Below the pieces are notes generated by a model, which searched no databases, was not told where the DNA came from, and was given only the letters and a program-made list of their open reading frames with translations. Made by a program: the position numbers and the translations under genes. Below, piece after piece: positions 10,715 through 20,255 of a stretch of 64,000 nucleotides of DNA (positions within the stretch are counted from its first letter, which is position 1; each line of letters opens with the position of its first letter). Source of the stretch: Flavobacteriales bacterium. Its GTDB lineage: Bacteria > Bacteroidota > Bacteroidia > Flavobacteriales > UBA1820. The DNA is taken from NCBI GenBank assembly GCA_003150615.1, contig QALN01000008.1, forward strand, positions 98,776 to 162,775, read 5' to 3'.

Positions 10715-11946
10715 AAGACAAGTTACTAAGGCGCTTCCTCCAGTACGCCGCCATCGACACCCAGTCGGCCGAAGGTCAAAAAGACGTTCCCTCGACGAAA
10801 AAACAGTTCGACCTCGCGCTGGTGCTTAAAAGTCAGATGGAAGAACTCGGCCTGAAAAACGTAACGCTGGACGACCATTGCTACCTGATGGGCACATTGC
10901 CGGCCAACACAGGGGAAAAGCTGCCGTCGATAGGTTTCATATCCCACATGGACACATCGCCCGATTACAGCGGCCGCGACGTAAAACCGCAGATATGGGA
11001 AAACTACGACGGAGGCGACATAGCCCTGCCCGACGGCACCGTAATACGTACATCAGAATTTCCGGAGATAAAACAGTACAAAGGAAAAACCATAATAACG
11101 TCCGACGGTTCAACCCTTCTCGGCGCGGACGACAAAGCCGGCATAGCCGAAATAATGACCGCCGTGGAATACCTTATCCTGCACCCGGAAATAAAGCACG
11201 GCGATATAAGAATAGGTTTCACACCGGACGAAGAAATAGGTCGCGGCCCTGACTTTTTCGACGTGGCAAAATTCGGTGCCGATTGGGCTTACACTCTCGA
11301 CGGCAGCGCAGAAGGCGAACTGGAATACGAAAACTTCAACGCCGCTTCTGCGCGCATAACATTCAAGGGACTGTCCGTCCATCCCGGTTACGCAAAGGAT
11401 AAAATGGTAAACTCCATACTTCGCGGCGTCGAATTCGCATCCTCCCTGCCGGAATGGGAACGGCCCGAACACACCGAAGGTTACGAAGGTTTCTACCACC
11501 TGCACACAATGGATGCCACACTGGAGAAAACTACGCTCGTGTACATCATCCGCGACCACGACCGCGCAGGATTCGAACACCGCAAAAAAACCGTCGAATC
11601 GCTCATTCGGTTTTTTAAAGACAAATACGGCGAAGATGCCATCGAAGGCGAGATAAAAGACCAGTACTATAACATGCGCGCCGAGATAGAACCCGTGATG
11701 CACGTAATCGAAATAGCTGAAAAGGCCATGCTCGAATGCGGTGTCACGCCTAAGATAAAAGCCATACGCGGCGGCACGGACGGCGCCCGCCTCTCGTTCA
11801 TGGGACTGCCCTGCCCCAACATATTCACAGGCGGGCACAATTTCCACGGACGATACGAATTCGCCGTCGTGGAAACAATGGAAAAAGCCGTCGAAACGAT
11901 AGTCGGTATAGTCCGCCTGTCATCACAGCATATTCCGGAAAAATAA
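10711..11946 (+). CDS. pepT: Peptidase T (tripeptide aminopeptidase)
   Basis: This cytosolic M20-family zinc exopeptidase removes N-terminal residues from tripeptides. The 411-residue length matches the family. Metal ligands are visible as His79 in SHMDTSPD, Asp141 in LGADDKAG and Glu174-Glu175 in [10 protein letters not shown] late HNFHGRYE motif near the C-terminus is also typical. It is translationally coupled to engB by a 4-bp overlap. Confidence 0.95.
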   Translation: MKDKLLRRFLQYAAIDTQSAEGQKDVPSTKKQFDLALVLKSQMEELGLKNVTLDDHCYLMGTLPANTGEKLPSIGFISHMDTSPDYSGRDVKPQIWENYDGGDIALPDGTVIRTSEFPEIKQYKGKTIITSDGSTLLGADDKAGIAEIMTAVEYLILHPEIKHGDIRIGFTPDEEIGRGPDFFDVAKFGADWAYTLDGSAEGELEYENFNAASARITFKGLSVHPGYAKDKMVNSILRGVEFASSLPEWERPEHTEGYEGFYHLHTMDATLEKTTLVYIIRDHDRAGFEHRKKTVESLIRFFKDKYGEDAIEGEIKDQYYNMRAEIEPVMHVIEIAEKAMLECGVTPKIKAIRGGTDGARLSFMGLPCPNIFTGGHNFHGRYEFAVVETMEKAVETIVGIVRLSSQHIPEK

Positions 11947-12009
11947 CCTCCGGCAAAACAAACCCGTACCTGCTACTTTTACTAACCTTATATATATTTT
12001 ATTACACAA

Positions 12010-12047
12010 CGGCCCGTTTAAAATGCCGCACGGCACAGGGCGGGCCG
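12010..12047 (+). other. Nested hairpin in the leader of the phosphate transporter gene
   Basis: Outer arms CGGCCCG (12010-12016) and CGGGCCG (12041-12047) enclose an inner TGCCG/CGGCA hairpin (12024-12035). The structure ends 19 nt before the ATG and is followed by an A-rich stretch, not T-rich, so it is more likely a leader structure than a terminator. Confidence 0.45.
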
Positions 12048-12066
12048 CAAAAAAAAGCAAAAGAGA

Positions 12067-14358
12067 ATGTACGACATCTATGTAGTAATGCTTGTAATAA
12101 TGGCCGGCCTGGCGGTAACGGACCTTACCATCGGCGTGAGCAACGACGCGGTCAACTTCCTCGGTTCGGCCGTAGGCAGCCGCACGGCATCGTTCCGCAC
12201 CATAATAATCGTTGCCTCGCTCGGAGTTATAATAGGCGCTGTTTTTTCAAACGGGATGATGGAAGTAGCGCGGAAAGGTGTCCTTTTCCCGCAGATGTTC
12301 CTCTTCGAGGAAATAATGGTCATCTTCATATCCGTTATGATAACGGACGTCATCATGATGGACACATTCAACTCCCTGGGACTGCCGACATCGACCACCG
12401 TATCGCTCGTGTTCGAACTGCTCGGCGCAGCCGTGTCCATTTCCCTGTTCAAAGTGTTCCAAAGCCTGCCCGACGGCGGCTCGTTCCAATCGCTGATAGC
12501 CAACATAGGCGAAGTGGACAAATACATAAACCAGGACAAAGCCACGCTGATGATAACAGGAATACTGTCCGTAGTGTTCATCGCGTTTTTCGCCGGCGCC
12601 ATAATACAATGGATAGTCCGTTTCATATTCACGTTCCGCTACGAACGTAAACTCAAATATTACGGAGGCATCATGGGCGGCATAGCATTCACGTCCATCA
12701 TATTTTTCATGATCCTCAAAGGTTCGAAAGGAACTACGCTGATAAGCCCCGAAGGGAAAGAATGGATAGCCGAACACACACGCTTGCTTCTGATTATCAC
12801 ATTTGTCGTATCGGTTGCCGTCAGCCAGATAATAGTTTCTGTATTCAAGAAAAATATCCTCAAAGTGGTAGTTCTCACAGGCACGTTCGCTCTGGCCATG
12901 GCATTCGCAGGGAACGACCTGGTGAACTTTATCGGCGTACCGCTCGCCGCACTCAGCTCGTACGAAGCCTGGATAGATGCCGGACAACAGAACATACCTA
13001 TGACCGCACTTCTGGATACGGCCCACACACCAGTATTCATACTCGCCGGAGCGGGCCTCATAATGGTAGTCACGCTGTGTCTGTCGAAAAAGGCCAAAAA
13101 CGTACTGAAAACAGCCATCGACCTGTCAAAATACGAAACTACGGACGAAAAACACTCTCCCAATACCATATCGCGCGGCATCGTACGCGGAGCCGTAGCC
13201 CTGTCCAAAGCCGTTGACAAAATAATCCCCGCACGTGTAAACAAGGAAATAGACGTGCGTTTCGACCGTCCCGTGATAGCCATCCCCCAAAACAAGGAAT
13301 TCGAGGCTCCGGCATTCGACCTTGTCCGCGCCTCGGTAAACGTAATAGTCCCGGCCATCCTTATATCCATAGGCACGAACAGTACCCTTCCGCTCAGCAC
13401 CACTTACGTAACGTTCATGGCCGCCATGGGCTCCTCTCTGGCCGACAGGGCATGGGGACGTGAAAGCGCCGTGTACCGCGTATCGGGCGTGCTGACCGTA
13501 ATCCTCGGGTGGTTTGCAACAGCATTCTTCGCCTTCGTGGCAGCCGGCACTTTCGCAGCGTTGGTTTACAGCTTCGGCATGCTGGCCATAATACCCCTGT
13601 TGGTACTCGGCGTAGTCATCATGACAAGCCACAAGATATACAAACGCGTAAACCGCCGCGAGGAAAAACGCCAGCGCCTGTTGCGTACCGCCCGCGCCGG
13701 ACAGATAAGCATATCGCAGGTCATAGACGATTCGGCCGAAAAAATAGCAGAAGCTTTCACCCATGCTACCGAAGTTTATTCCGGGGTGGCCGAAGGACTG
13801 GACAAACACGACAGGAAAGTACTCAAACAGGCCTGCCGAGCATCCACCGAGCTCAAAGAAGACATTGCCGACCTACAGAACACGCTTTTCTACATGATAC
13901 GTTCCATAGATGAGAAAGGCATCGAGGCATCACGCTTCTATATCCTCATCATAGACTATCTCAAGGAAATAAACCGCGCCCTGGCCTACATATCAAATGC
14001 CAGCTTCGAACACGTGGATAACAACCATAAGGAACTCAAGGACACACGAAAAGAGGCACTGAAATACATCAGCACCGAACTTTGCGACATATTCCGCGAA
14101 ATAGAAAAAACGTTCCTCTCCAAAGATTTCTCGCACGTTTCGGATATCGTATCCCGCAAAAAAGCGCTCAAGAAAGAACTTAGCCTTATCATCGAAAGGC
14201 AAATATCGCGCATACGTTCCGAGGAACTCAGCCCGAAGAATACAAACCTTTTCTTCGGCATCATCCTGGAAACCAAAGACCTGCTTTCCACCGCCACCCA
14301 CCTTGTCGAGCTCGGAAATCAGTTCTACGTTAACAAAAAAGCCACTGATGTAGCCTGA
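12067..14358 (+). CDS. Inorganic phosphate transporter (PiT) with C-terminal PhoU-like domain
   Basis: This 763-residue inner-membrane protein belongs to the PiT family of low-affinity phosphate symporters. The two family repeats are visible as GVSNDAVNFLGSAVGS near residues 23-38 and AGNDLVNFIGVPLAA near 279. About ten hydrophobic segments cover residues 1-535. The last 220 residues are a hydrophilic helical domain resembling PhoU/DUF47, as in the long PiT forms of Bacteroidetes. In many other bacteria this regulator is a separate gene. A nested hairpin lies in the leader, and the suf operon follows 78 bp downstream with its own promoter. Confidence 0.9.
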   Translation: MYDIYVVMLVIMAGLAVTDLTIGVSNDAVNFLGSAVGSRTASFRTIIIVASLGVIIGAVFSNGMMEVARKGVLFPQMFLFEEIMVIFISVMITDVIMMDTFNSLGLPTSTTVSLVFELLGAAVSISLFKVFQSLPDGGSFQSLIANIGEVDKYINQDKATLMITGILSVVFIAFFAGAIIQWIVRFIFTFRYERKLKYYGGIMGGIAFTSIIFFMILKGSKGTTLISPEGKEWIAEHTRLLLIITFVVSVAVSQIIVSVFKKNILKVVVLTGTFALAMAFAGNDLVNFIGVPLAALSSYEAWIDAGQQNIPMTALLDTAHTPVFILAGAGLIMVVTLCLSKKAKNVLKTAIDLSKYETTDEKHSPNTISRGIVRGAVALSKAVDKIIPARVNKEIDVRFDRPVIAIPQNKEFEAPAFDLVRASVNVIVPAILISIGTNSTLPLSTTYVTFMAAMGSSLADRAWGRESAVYRVSGVLTVILGWFATAFFAFVAAGTFAALVYSFGMLAIIPLLVLGVVIMTSHKIYKRVNRREEKRQRLLRTARAGQISISQVIDDSAEKIAEAFTHATEVYSGVAEGLDKHDRKVLKQACRASTELKEDIADLQNTLFYMIRSIDEKGIEASRFYILIIDYLKEINRALAYISNASFEHVDNNHKELKDTRKEALKYISTELCDIFREIEKTFLSKDFSHVSDIVSRKKALKKELSLIIERQISRIRSEELSPKNTNLFFGIILETKDLLSTATHLVELGNQFYVNKKATDVA

Positions 14359-14366
14359 AAAACCCG

Positions 14367-14374
14367 TATCTTTG
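14367..14374 (+). promoter_or_regulatory. Putative -7 promoter element for the suf operon
   Basis: TATCTTTG matches TAnnTTTG exactly, 62 bp upstream of the sufB ATG. Transcription would begin near 14381, just before the leader hairpin. Confidence 0.6.
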
Positions 14375-14389
14375 TATTTGCTTCAAACC

Positions 14390-14421
14390 GCCCTTTGCCG
14401 ACCTGAAAACCGGCAAAGGGC
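14390..14421 (+). other. Leader hairpin in front of sufB
   Basis: A perfect 11-bp stem GCCCTTTGCCG/CGGCAAAGGGC with a 10-nt loop lies between the predicted start point of transcription and the sufB ATG, ending 15 nt before it. No T-run follows, so it would sit in the mRNA leader. Confidence 0.5.
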
Positions 14422-14436
14422 TCAAAAACGGGACAA

Positions 14437-15873
14437 ATGAGCAAAGATATAATAGACGAACTATCCTCGTCGCAATACAAATACGGTTTTCACTCGGACA
14501 TAGACTCCGACACCTTTCCCAAAGGACTGAGCGAAGACGTGATACGCGCCATCTCGGCCCGCAAGGAAGAACCGGAATGGATGACCGAATACCGTCTGCG
14601 CGCCTACCGCCACTGGCTCACCATGCACGAACCGACATGGGCGCACCTTAAGTACGAACGGCCTGATTTCGACGGCATCAGTTATTATTCCGCACCGAAA
14701 AACGCGCCTAAATACAACTCGCTGGACGAAGTGGATCCGGAACTGCTCCGCACTTTCGACCGCCTGGGCATACCGCTGGAAGAACAGAAAGTCCTCTCCG
14801 GCGTGGCAATGGACGTTGTGATGGACTCCGTATCCGTACGCACCACTTTCCAGGAAACGCTCGGCAAACTCGGCATCATCTTCATGCCGATAAGCGAAGC
14901 CATCAAAAAACACCCCGAACTGGTAAAAAAATACCTCGGCTCGGTAGTTCCCCACACGGACAATTTTTACGCAGCGCTTAACTCGGCAGTTTTTTCCGAC
15001 GGTTCGTTCTGTTACATACCAAAAGGCGTGCGCTGCCCAATGGAACTGTCCACCTATTTCCGCATAAACCAGGCCGGCACAGGCCAGTTCGAGCGCACAC
15101 TTCTCATCGCCGACGAAGGCTCGTACGTGTCCTATCTGGAGGGCTGTACCGCCCCCATGCGCGATGAAAACCAGTTGCACGCGGCAGTAGTCGAACTCAT
15201 AGCCCTGGACGATGCCGAAATAAAATACTCCACCGTACAGAACTGGTATCCTGGCGACAAGGACGGACGCGGCGGCATATACAACTTCGTGACCAAGCGC
15301 GGACTGTGCGAACGCGGGGCCAAAATCTCATGGACGCAGGTCGAAACAGGGTCCGCAGTCACATGGAAATACCCTTCGTGTATCCTCAAAGGCGACAATT
15401 CCATAGGCGAATTCTATTCGCTGGCCATGACCAACAATTTCCAACAGGCCGACACCGGCACCAAGATGATACATTTGGGGAAAAACACCCGCAGCACCAT
15501 CATCTCCAAAGGCATATCGGCCGGCAGTTCGGAAAACTCTTACCGGGGACTCGTCAAAATATCGAAAAACGCCGACAATGCGCGCAATTTCACCCAATGC
15601 GACTCGCTCCTTATGACCGACCACTGCGGTGCGCACACGTTTCCCAAGATAGAAAGCTCCAACCCCACGGCCACACTCGAACACGAAGCCACCACATCCA
15701 AGATAAGCGAAGACCAGATATTCTATTGCAACCAGCGCGGACTGTCCACCGAAAAAGCCGTAGCGCTCATCGTCAACGGCTTCTCGCGCGAAGTATTGGC
15801 AAAACTGCCTATGGAATTCGCGGTCGAAGCACAGAAATTGCTTGAAATATCGCTCGAAGGATCCGTTGGTTAA
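14437..15873 (+). CDS. sufB: Fe-S cluster assembly protein SufB
   Basis: SufB is the scaffold subunit of the SufBC2D complex on which iron-sulfur clusters are built in the cytosol. The 478-residue protein matches the family throughout, including [19 protein letters not shown] in the middle, the SYLEGCTAP segment and the long beta-helix core. The C-terminal [19 protein letters not shown] is conserved. It opens the operon, but sufC does not follow directly: an SMR transporter gene and a 163-bp structured gap intervene. Confidence 0.96.
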   Translation: MSKDIIDELSSSQYKYGFHSDIDSDTFPKGLSEDVIRAISARKEEPEWMTEYRLRAYRHWLTMHEPTWAHLKYERPDFDGISYYSAPKNAPKYNSLDEVDPELLRTFDRLGIPLEEQKVLSGVAMDVVMDSVSVRTTFQETLGKLGIIFMPISEAIKKHPELVKKYLGSVVPHTDNFYAALNSAVFSDGSFCYIPKGVRCPMELSTYFRINQAGTGQFERTLLIADEGSYVSYLEGCTAPMRDENQLHAAVVELIALDDAEIKYSTVQNWYPGDKDGRGGIYNFVTKRGLCERGAKISWTQVETGSAVTWKYPSCILKGDNSIGEFYSLAMTNNFQQADTGTKMIHLGKNTRSTIISKGISAGSSENSYRGLVKISKNADNARNFTQCDSLLMTDHCGAHTFPKIESSNPTATLEHEATTSKISEDQIFYCNQRGLSTEKAVALIVNGFSREVLAKLPMEFAVEAQKLLEISLEGSVG

Positions 15874-16036
15874 AAAAAACGATCATGCACCATCCGGCCG
15901 GGGTGAGTGACCTCACCGGGCAAATATTAACAGCTGGCGGGCAATATCGAACGGGCTCTGCCCGCGAAGTTTAAAATAATTTTAAAGGGTCTCAGGCACA
16001 ATAGCGGACGACCTAATCAAAAAAGGATTAAGGCAC
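15874..16036 (+). other. Structured gap between sufB and the SMR gene
   Basis: The gap contains a small hairpin GGTGAG/CTCACC (15902-15917), a second hairpin GCGGGCA/TGCCCGC (15937-15965) and an AT-rich palindrome TTTAAAATAATTTTAAA (15970-15986). No exact TAnnTTTG promoter box was found. The structure does not fit a riboswitch class that I know. Confidence 0.4.
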
Positions 16037-16369
16037 ATGTATAAATTCTTATTGCTCGCCGGAGCGATAATATCGGAAGTAATAGCCACCAACGCCCTGA
16101 AAGCGTCCGACGGGTTCACAAAACTGTGGCCCTCGCTCCTGGCCGCCGCAGGGTATGCTCTGGCATTTTACCTCCTGAGCCTTACGATGAGGTATTTCCA
16201 GATGGGTGTCATATACGCCATCTGGAGCGGTTTGGGCATCGTGCTCATATCTATCCTCGGCATCTGGCTTTTCGGCCAAAAACCAGACCTTCCGGCCATA
16301 CTCGGCATGGGACTGATACTTGCCGGAGTCATGGTCATAAATTTATTTTCAAAATCGTCAGTACACTGA
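16037..16369 (+). CDS. Small multidrug resistance (EmrE-like) transporter
   Basis: This 110-residue protein has four hydrophobic segments and belongs to the SMR family of proton-coupled cation exporters. The essential proton/substrate carboxylate is present at Glu14 (GAIISEVIATNALK). Tyr60 and Trp63 in YAIWSGLG sit exactly at the EmrE positions. Closely related SMR proteins export quaternary ammonium compounds or guanidinium, and the substrate cannot be decided here. It lies inside the suf operon, with sufC starting 16 bp after its stop, so sufC and sufD transcripts must read through it. Confidence 0.9.
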   Translation: MYKFLLLAGAIISEVIATNALKASDGFTKLWPSLLAAAGYALAFYLLSLTMRYFQMGVIYAIWSGLGIVLISILGIWLFGQKPDLPAILGMGLILAGVMVINLFSKSSVH

Positions 16370-16385
16370 AAAAACACACCGAAAA

Positions 16386-17129
16386 ATGCTCGAAATAAAA
16401 GACCTTAAAGCCCGCGTGGACGGGAACGAAATACTCAAAGGCATAAACCTGTCCGTCAAAGCAGGCGAAGTCCATGCCATAATGGGGCCCAACGGCTCCG
16501 GAAAATCCACGCTCTCGTCCGTTATAGCCGGCAATCCGAAGTTTGAAAAGACCGGAGGAAGCATCACATTTTTGAACGAAGACATCGACGGCCTGTCGCC
16601 CGAAGAACGCGCCCATCGGGGCATCTTCCTCTCGTTCCAATACCCGGTCGAAATACCGGGAGTATCGGTCAACAACTTTATAAAGACCGCCATAAACGAA
16701 AAACGCAAGAGCCAGGGACTGGACGAAATACCTGCCGGCGAACTTCTGCGTTTCATCCGAGAAAAAGCCTCGCTGGTCGAACTCGACCCGAAATTCCTTT
16801 CCCGCAGTCTGAACGAAGGCTTCTCCGGAGGTGAGAAAAAACGGGCTGAAATATTCCAGATGGCAGCTCTCCAACCACGCCTGGCCATACTTGACGAGAC
16901 GGATTCCGGACTGGACATCGATGCGCTGCGTATCGTCGCAGGCGGAGTCAACAAACTCAAAAGCCCCGAAAACGCCACGATAGTCATAACCCATTACCAG
17001 CGGCTTCTCGACTACATTGTCCCCGATTATGTACACGTGCTGTACAAAGGCAGAATAATCAAAACCGGAGGCCCCGACCTGGCGCTCGAACTGGAAAAAC
17101 GCGGTTACGACTGGCTGATAAACCCATAA
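16386..17129 (+). CDS. sufC: Fe-S cluster assembly ATPase SufC
   Basis: This ABC-type ATPase of the cytosolic SufBC2D scaffold complex has 247 residues. Walker A is GPNGSGKST at 34-42, the signature is FSGGEKKR near 147-154, and Walker B with the Suf-specific variant is LAILDETDSGLD near 166. It has no membrane domain, as expected. SufD starts four bases after its stop, indicating tight coupling. Confidence 0.96.
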   Translation: MLEIKDLKARVDGNEILKGINLSVKAGEVHAIMGPNGSGKSTLSSVIAGNPKFEKTGGSITFLNEDIDGLSPEERAHRGIFLSFQYPVEIPGVSVNNFIKTAINEKRKSQGLDEIPAGELLRFIREKASLVELDPKFLSRSLNEGFSGGEKKRAEIFQMAALQPRLAILDETDSGLDIDALRIVAGGVNKLKSPENATIVITHYQRLLDYIVPDYVHVLYKGRIIKTGGPDLALELEKRGYDWLINP

Positions 17130-17133
17130 AGAC

Positions 17134-18036
17134 ATGTCACACGCAGATAATACGATAATCCTTCCGGAAGGCCTTTCGGCAATAGCCATCGGCACGGAAG
17201 CAGGACAATACCAAGATGCCATTCCGGGATTTTCCTTATCCGGAACAGGGGAAAACGCATTGCTATCGGCCAGCAGTACGGCCGGCGATCCTGCTACGGT
17301 CATTTGCTCCGGTACGGCAAACATGGAAATAAACATACCGGAAGGAGCCGCTGCCACGCTCATAGAACTTTCCCTCCCTGGAGCCATCGTGAACACACGG
17401 GTCACGGTAGGCAGCAATGCCTCGCTGCACCACATAAGGCTCTCCGTATCGGACAAACAGACCGATTACTCCGCAATACAGCACGATGGCAGCCGTCTTG
17501 AACTGACGTCCATAGCCTTGGGCGGGAACTCATCCAACACGGCCGTGATACGCAGCCAGGGAGAACACACGCACACCACGTTATACGGGCTTGGAATCAC
17601 CAAGGGAAACGAAACTGTCGTCAACCGCGTCCGCCTTTTCCATGCCAGCCCTCTGTGCCAGAGTTTCCAGACATTCCGCTACGTCGCCGACGGACATTCC
17701 CGCGCTGTTTTCGACGGAAAAATAACCGTGGAGAAACATGCACAGAAGATCGAAGCATACCAGAAGAACAACAACATACTGCTCTCGCCCGACGCCCGCA
17801 TCGAAACCGACCCGCAACTGGAAATCTATGCCGACGACGTACGTTGCTCCCATGGGGCTACGATAGGACGTCTGGACGAAGAAGCGCTGTTCTACATGCG
17901 CACACGCGGCATACCGTACGACACTGCACGCCGCATGCTGATACGTTCATTCGCAGATGAGACGCTCGCCGGTATCCGGGACATAACATGGCTCTATCAA
18001 GCGATAGAAAAAATCATAGAATCCCGCCTTGGCTAA
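17134..18036 (+). CDS. sufD: Fe-S cluster assembly protein SufD, short form
   Basis: SufD pairs with SufB in the scaffold complex. The recognisable family region is the beta-helix plus the C-terminal segment with CSHGATIGRLDEEALFYMRTRG, which carries the conserved CSHGAT motif. The protein is only 300 residues, against roughly 400-450 in most SufD proteins. The N-terminal helical domain is largely missing, although the start is tightly coupled to sufC, so this is probably a natural short form. Identity is also supported by its place between sufC and sufS. Confidence 0.9.
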   Translation: MSHADNTIILPEGLSAIAIGTEAGQYQDAIPGFSLSGTGENALLSASSTAGDPATVICSGTANMEINIPEGAAATLIELSLPGAIVNTRVTVGSNASLHHIRLSVSDKQTDYSAIQHDGSRLELTSIALGGNSSNTAVIRSQGEHTHTTLYGLGITKGNETVVNRVRLFHASPLCQSFQTFRYVADGHSRAVFDGKITVEKHAQKIEAYQKNNNILLSPDARIETDPQLEIYADDVRCSHGATIGRLDEEALFYMRTRGIPYDTARRMLIRSFADETLAGIRDITWLYQAIEKIIESRLG

Positions 18037-18061
18037 CGTCAGCACGGGGTTCTTTTTTCAC

Positions 18062-18069
18062 TAAATTTG
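18062..18069 (+). promoter_or_regulatory. Putative internal -7 promoter element before sufS
   Basis: TAAATTTG matches TAnnTTTG, 52 bp upstream of the sufS ATG in the 85-bp gap after sufD. It suggests that sufS-sufE can be transcribed separately from sufBCD. Confidence 0.5.
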
Positions 18070-18121
18070 CATTATTCCCTCAAGCGGGTACGCGCTGGGA
18101 AAAAGCAAAAATACGACACCA

Positions 18122-19351
18122 ATGACGGACGACAACCGCACAACGATAAAAGGAATACACAGACAATTTCCACTGCTCGACCAAAAGGTAGGAGGCTATC
18201 CGCTCGTATACCTGGACAACGGAGCCACCACACAAAAGCCATTGTCCGTAATAGACGCGATAGACCGTTACTACCGCACCATCAATTCCAACGTGCACCG
18301 GGGAATACACACCCTCTCCCAACGCTCGACGGATGCAATGGAAGCAGCACGTGAAAAAGTACGCGCATTTATAAACGCACCGCAATCGCGGGAAATCATC
18401 TTCACGCGCGGAACTACCGAATCCATAAACCTCGTTGCATCGGGCTACGCCCAGTTGCTGCACCCCGGCGACGAAGTTATCGTCAGCCAGATGGAACACC
18501 ACTCCAATATCGTCCCCTGGCAGGTAGCATGCGGAAAATCAGGAGCCACTCTCAAAGTCATCCCGGTAAACGACGACGGCACACTGGACATGGGAACCTA
18601 CGCCCGTATGCTCTCCAGGCATACCAAAATGGTGTCCGTAACCCACACATCCAACGTCCTTGGCACGGTCAATCCGGTAAAGGAAATAACCCGCATGGCA
18701 AAGGAAAAAGGAGCCGACGTGCTTATAGACGGCGCACAGGCAATTCCGCACATGCCGGTTGATGTTCAGGAGATAGGATGCGACTTTTATGCATTTTCCG
18801 GACACAAGATGTACGCCCCTACCGGGATAGGAATCTTATGGGGAACGGAAAAAGCCCTCGACCGCCTGCCTGTGTATCAGGGGGGAGGCGAAATGATAAA
18901 ACATGTAAGTTTTTCAGGCACTACTTTCGGCCCCATACCTTTTAAGTTCGAGGCCGGTACGCCGAATATAGAAGGCGCGATAGGACTCGGCGCGGCAATA
19001 GATTTCCTCACAGGCATAGGCATGGACGAAGTGCAGCGTCACGACCGCGAACTTATGGACTACATGACGGAAAAAATGGGTTCGATAGAAGGTATTCAGA
19101 TATACGGACAGGCTGCCGATAAATCCGGATCGTTTTCATTCGGTATAAAAGGCGCCCATCCGACCGACATAGGCACTCTGCTGGACAATCAGGGAATAGC
19201 CGTACGTACGGGACACCACTGTGCCGAACCGCTTATGGAACGTTTCGGCATTCCGGGTACCGTACGCGCATCGCTTGGACTGTACAACACCAGAGAAGAC
19301 ATAGACCGCCTTTACGAAGCTACACTCAAGGCAAAAGGGATGCTTCTCTGA
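18122..19351 (+). CDS. sufS: Cysteine desulfurase SufS
   Basis: This PLP-dependent enzyme releases sulfur from cysteine for iron-sulfur cluster assembly. The protein has 409 residues and reads as a group II desulfurase. The PLP lysine is Lys229 in FSGHKMYAPTGIG. The persulfide-forming cysteine is Cys367 in RTGHHCAEPLM, within the short loop characteristic of SufS. The sulfur acceptor gene sufE follows 29 bp downstream. Confidence 0.96.
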   Translation: MTDDNRTTIKGIHRQFPLLDQKVGGYPLVYLDNGATTQKPLSVIDAIDRYYRTINSNVHRGIHTLSQRSTDAMEAAREKVRAFINAPQSREIIFTRGTTESINLVASGYAQLLHPGDEVIVSQMEHHSNIVPWQVACGKSGATLKVIPVNDDGTLDMGTYARMLSRHTKMVSVTHTSNVLGTVNPVKEITRMAKEKGADVLIDGAQAIPHMPVDVQEIGCDFYAFSGHKMYAPTGIGILWGTEKALDRLPVYQGGGEMIKHVSFSGTTFGPIPFKFEAGTPNIEGAIGLGAAIDFLTGIGMDEVQRHDRELMDYMTEKMGSIEGIQIYGQAADKSGSFSFGIKGAHPTDIGTLLDNQGIAVRTGHHCAEPLMERFGIPGTVRASLGLYNTREDIDRLYEATLKAKGMLL

Positions 19352-19380
19352 GGGAAAAAAACGGAACGATAAAAACGGAT

Positions 19381-19806
19381 ATGGAAAGCATAGAAGAAAA
19401 AATACGGCGGATAGAGGAGGATTTCTCCATGTTCGACCAATGGGTGGACAAATACGCGTATATCATCGACCTTGGCAAATCCCTGCCCATTATCGATGAA
19501 AAATATAGGGACGAAGATCACCTGATACGCGGATGCCAGTCGCAGGTATGGCTTGCAGCCGAACTTTCACCCGAAGGAAATGTGGTATTCACCGCCGACT
19601 CCGACGCCCTTATAACCAAAGGCATCATATCGCTGCTGGTAAACGTCCTTTCCGGACAACGCCCTGGGGAAATAGCAAAGGCAGACCTCTCGTTCATCGA
19701 CCGCATAGGGTTGTCTTCGCACCTCTCGCCTACCAGAGCCAACGGACTGTACGAGATGATACGCCAGATGAAATATTACGGAGCTGCGCTCGCTGCCGGA
19801 AAATGA
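19381..19806 (+). CDS. sufE: Cysteine desulfuration protein SufE
   Basis: SufE accepts persulfide sulfur from SufS and passes it to SufB. The 141-residue protein has the conserved acceptor Cys52 in GCQSQVW, one position from E. coli Cys51, and the family ending near RANGLYEMIRQMK. It directly follows its partner sufS. Confidence 0.95.
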   Translation: MESIEEKIRRIEEDFSMFDQWVDKYAYIIDLGKSLPIIDEKYRDEDHLIRGCQSQVWLAAELSPEGNVVFTADSDALITKGIISLLVNVLSGQRPGEIAKADLSFIDRIGLSSHLSPTRANGLYEMIRQMKYYGAALAAGK

Positions 19807-19841
19807 GAGCGCATACAGCCAACAGAAAAAAGGAAGAAGAA

Positions 19842-20168
19842 ATGAAACTGGACGACCAACAGAGGGAAAAACTCACAGACCGCATAATAGACGTACTCCA
19901 CACTGTTTACGACCCTGAAATACCGGTCGACGTGTATGAACTAGGACTTATATACGAGATAGAAGTATCCGAAAATGCGGACGTTAAAATAGTAATGACC
20001 ATGACCACACCGAACTGCCCCATGATAGAATCCCTTCCCGAAGAGATAGAACAAAAAGTAAAAGGGCTTTCCGAAATCAAAGACGTGAAAGTGGAAGTGA
20101 CATTCGAACCGGCTTGGGACAAGGACATGATGAGCGACGAAGCCAAACTCCAACTCGGTTTTCTATAA
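19842..20168 (+). CDS. MIP18/DUF59 family protein, SUF-associated
   Basis: A 108-residue DUF59 protein of the kind that accompanies suf operons and is implicated in iron-sulfur protein maturation. The family signature is YDPEIPVDVYELGLIYEI, with the conserved Cys59 in TTPNCPM. The ATG at 19842 is chosen because a purine-rich AGGAAGAAGA lies just in front and the domain begins there; the longer open frame upstream overlaps sufE and is not protein-like. It is the last gene before a strong terminator. SufT is a possible name but not certain. Confidence 0.88.
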   Translation: MKLDDQQREKLTDRIIDVLHTVYDPEIPVDVYELGLIYEIEVSENADVKIVMTMTTPNCPMIESLPEEIEQKVKGLSEIKDVKVEVTFEPAWDKDMMSDEAKLQLGFL

Positions 20169-20210
20169 ATTAATTTCCCGATTGCCGGAATACTAAAATA
20201 TCGTATCTGC

Positions 20211-20255
20211 AAAAAAAACTCAGGCGGAAACATAATGTTTCCGCCTGAGTTTTTA
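20211..20255. terminator. Bidirectional terminator between the suf operon and ompH
   Basis: A perfect 14-bp stem ACTCAGGCGGAAAC/GTTTCCGCCTGAGT (20218-20231, 20237-20250) has a 5-nt loop. An A-run precedes it and a T-run follows, so both convergent units can be terminated. Confidence 0.92.

Noticed and set aside
15874-16036. Possible guanidine riboswitch before the SMR gene
   Set aside because: SMR genes often follow such riboswitches and ACGG/ACGA words are present, but they are not hairpin loops and the conserved ykkC or mini-ykkC layout is missing.
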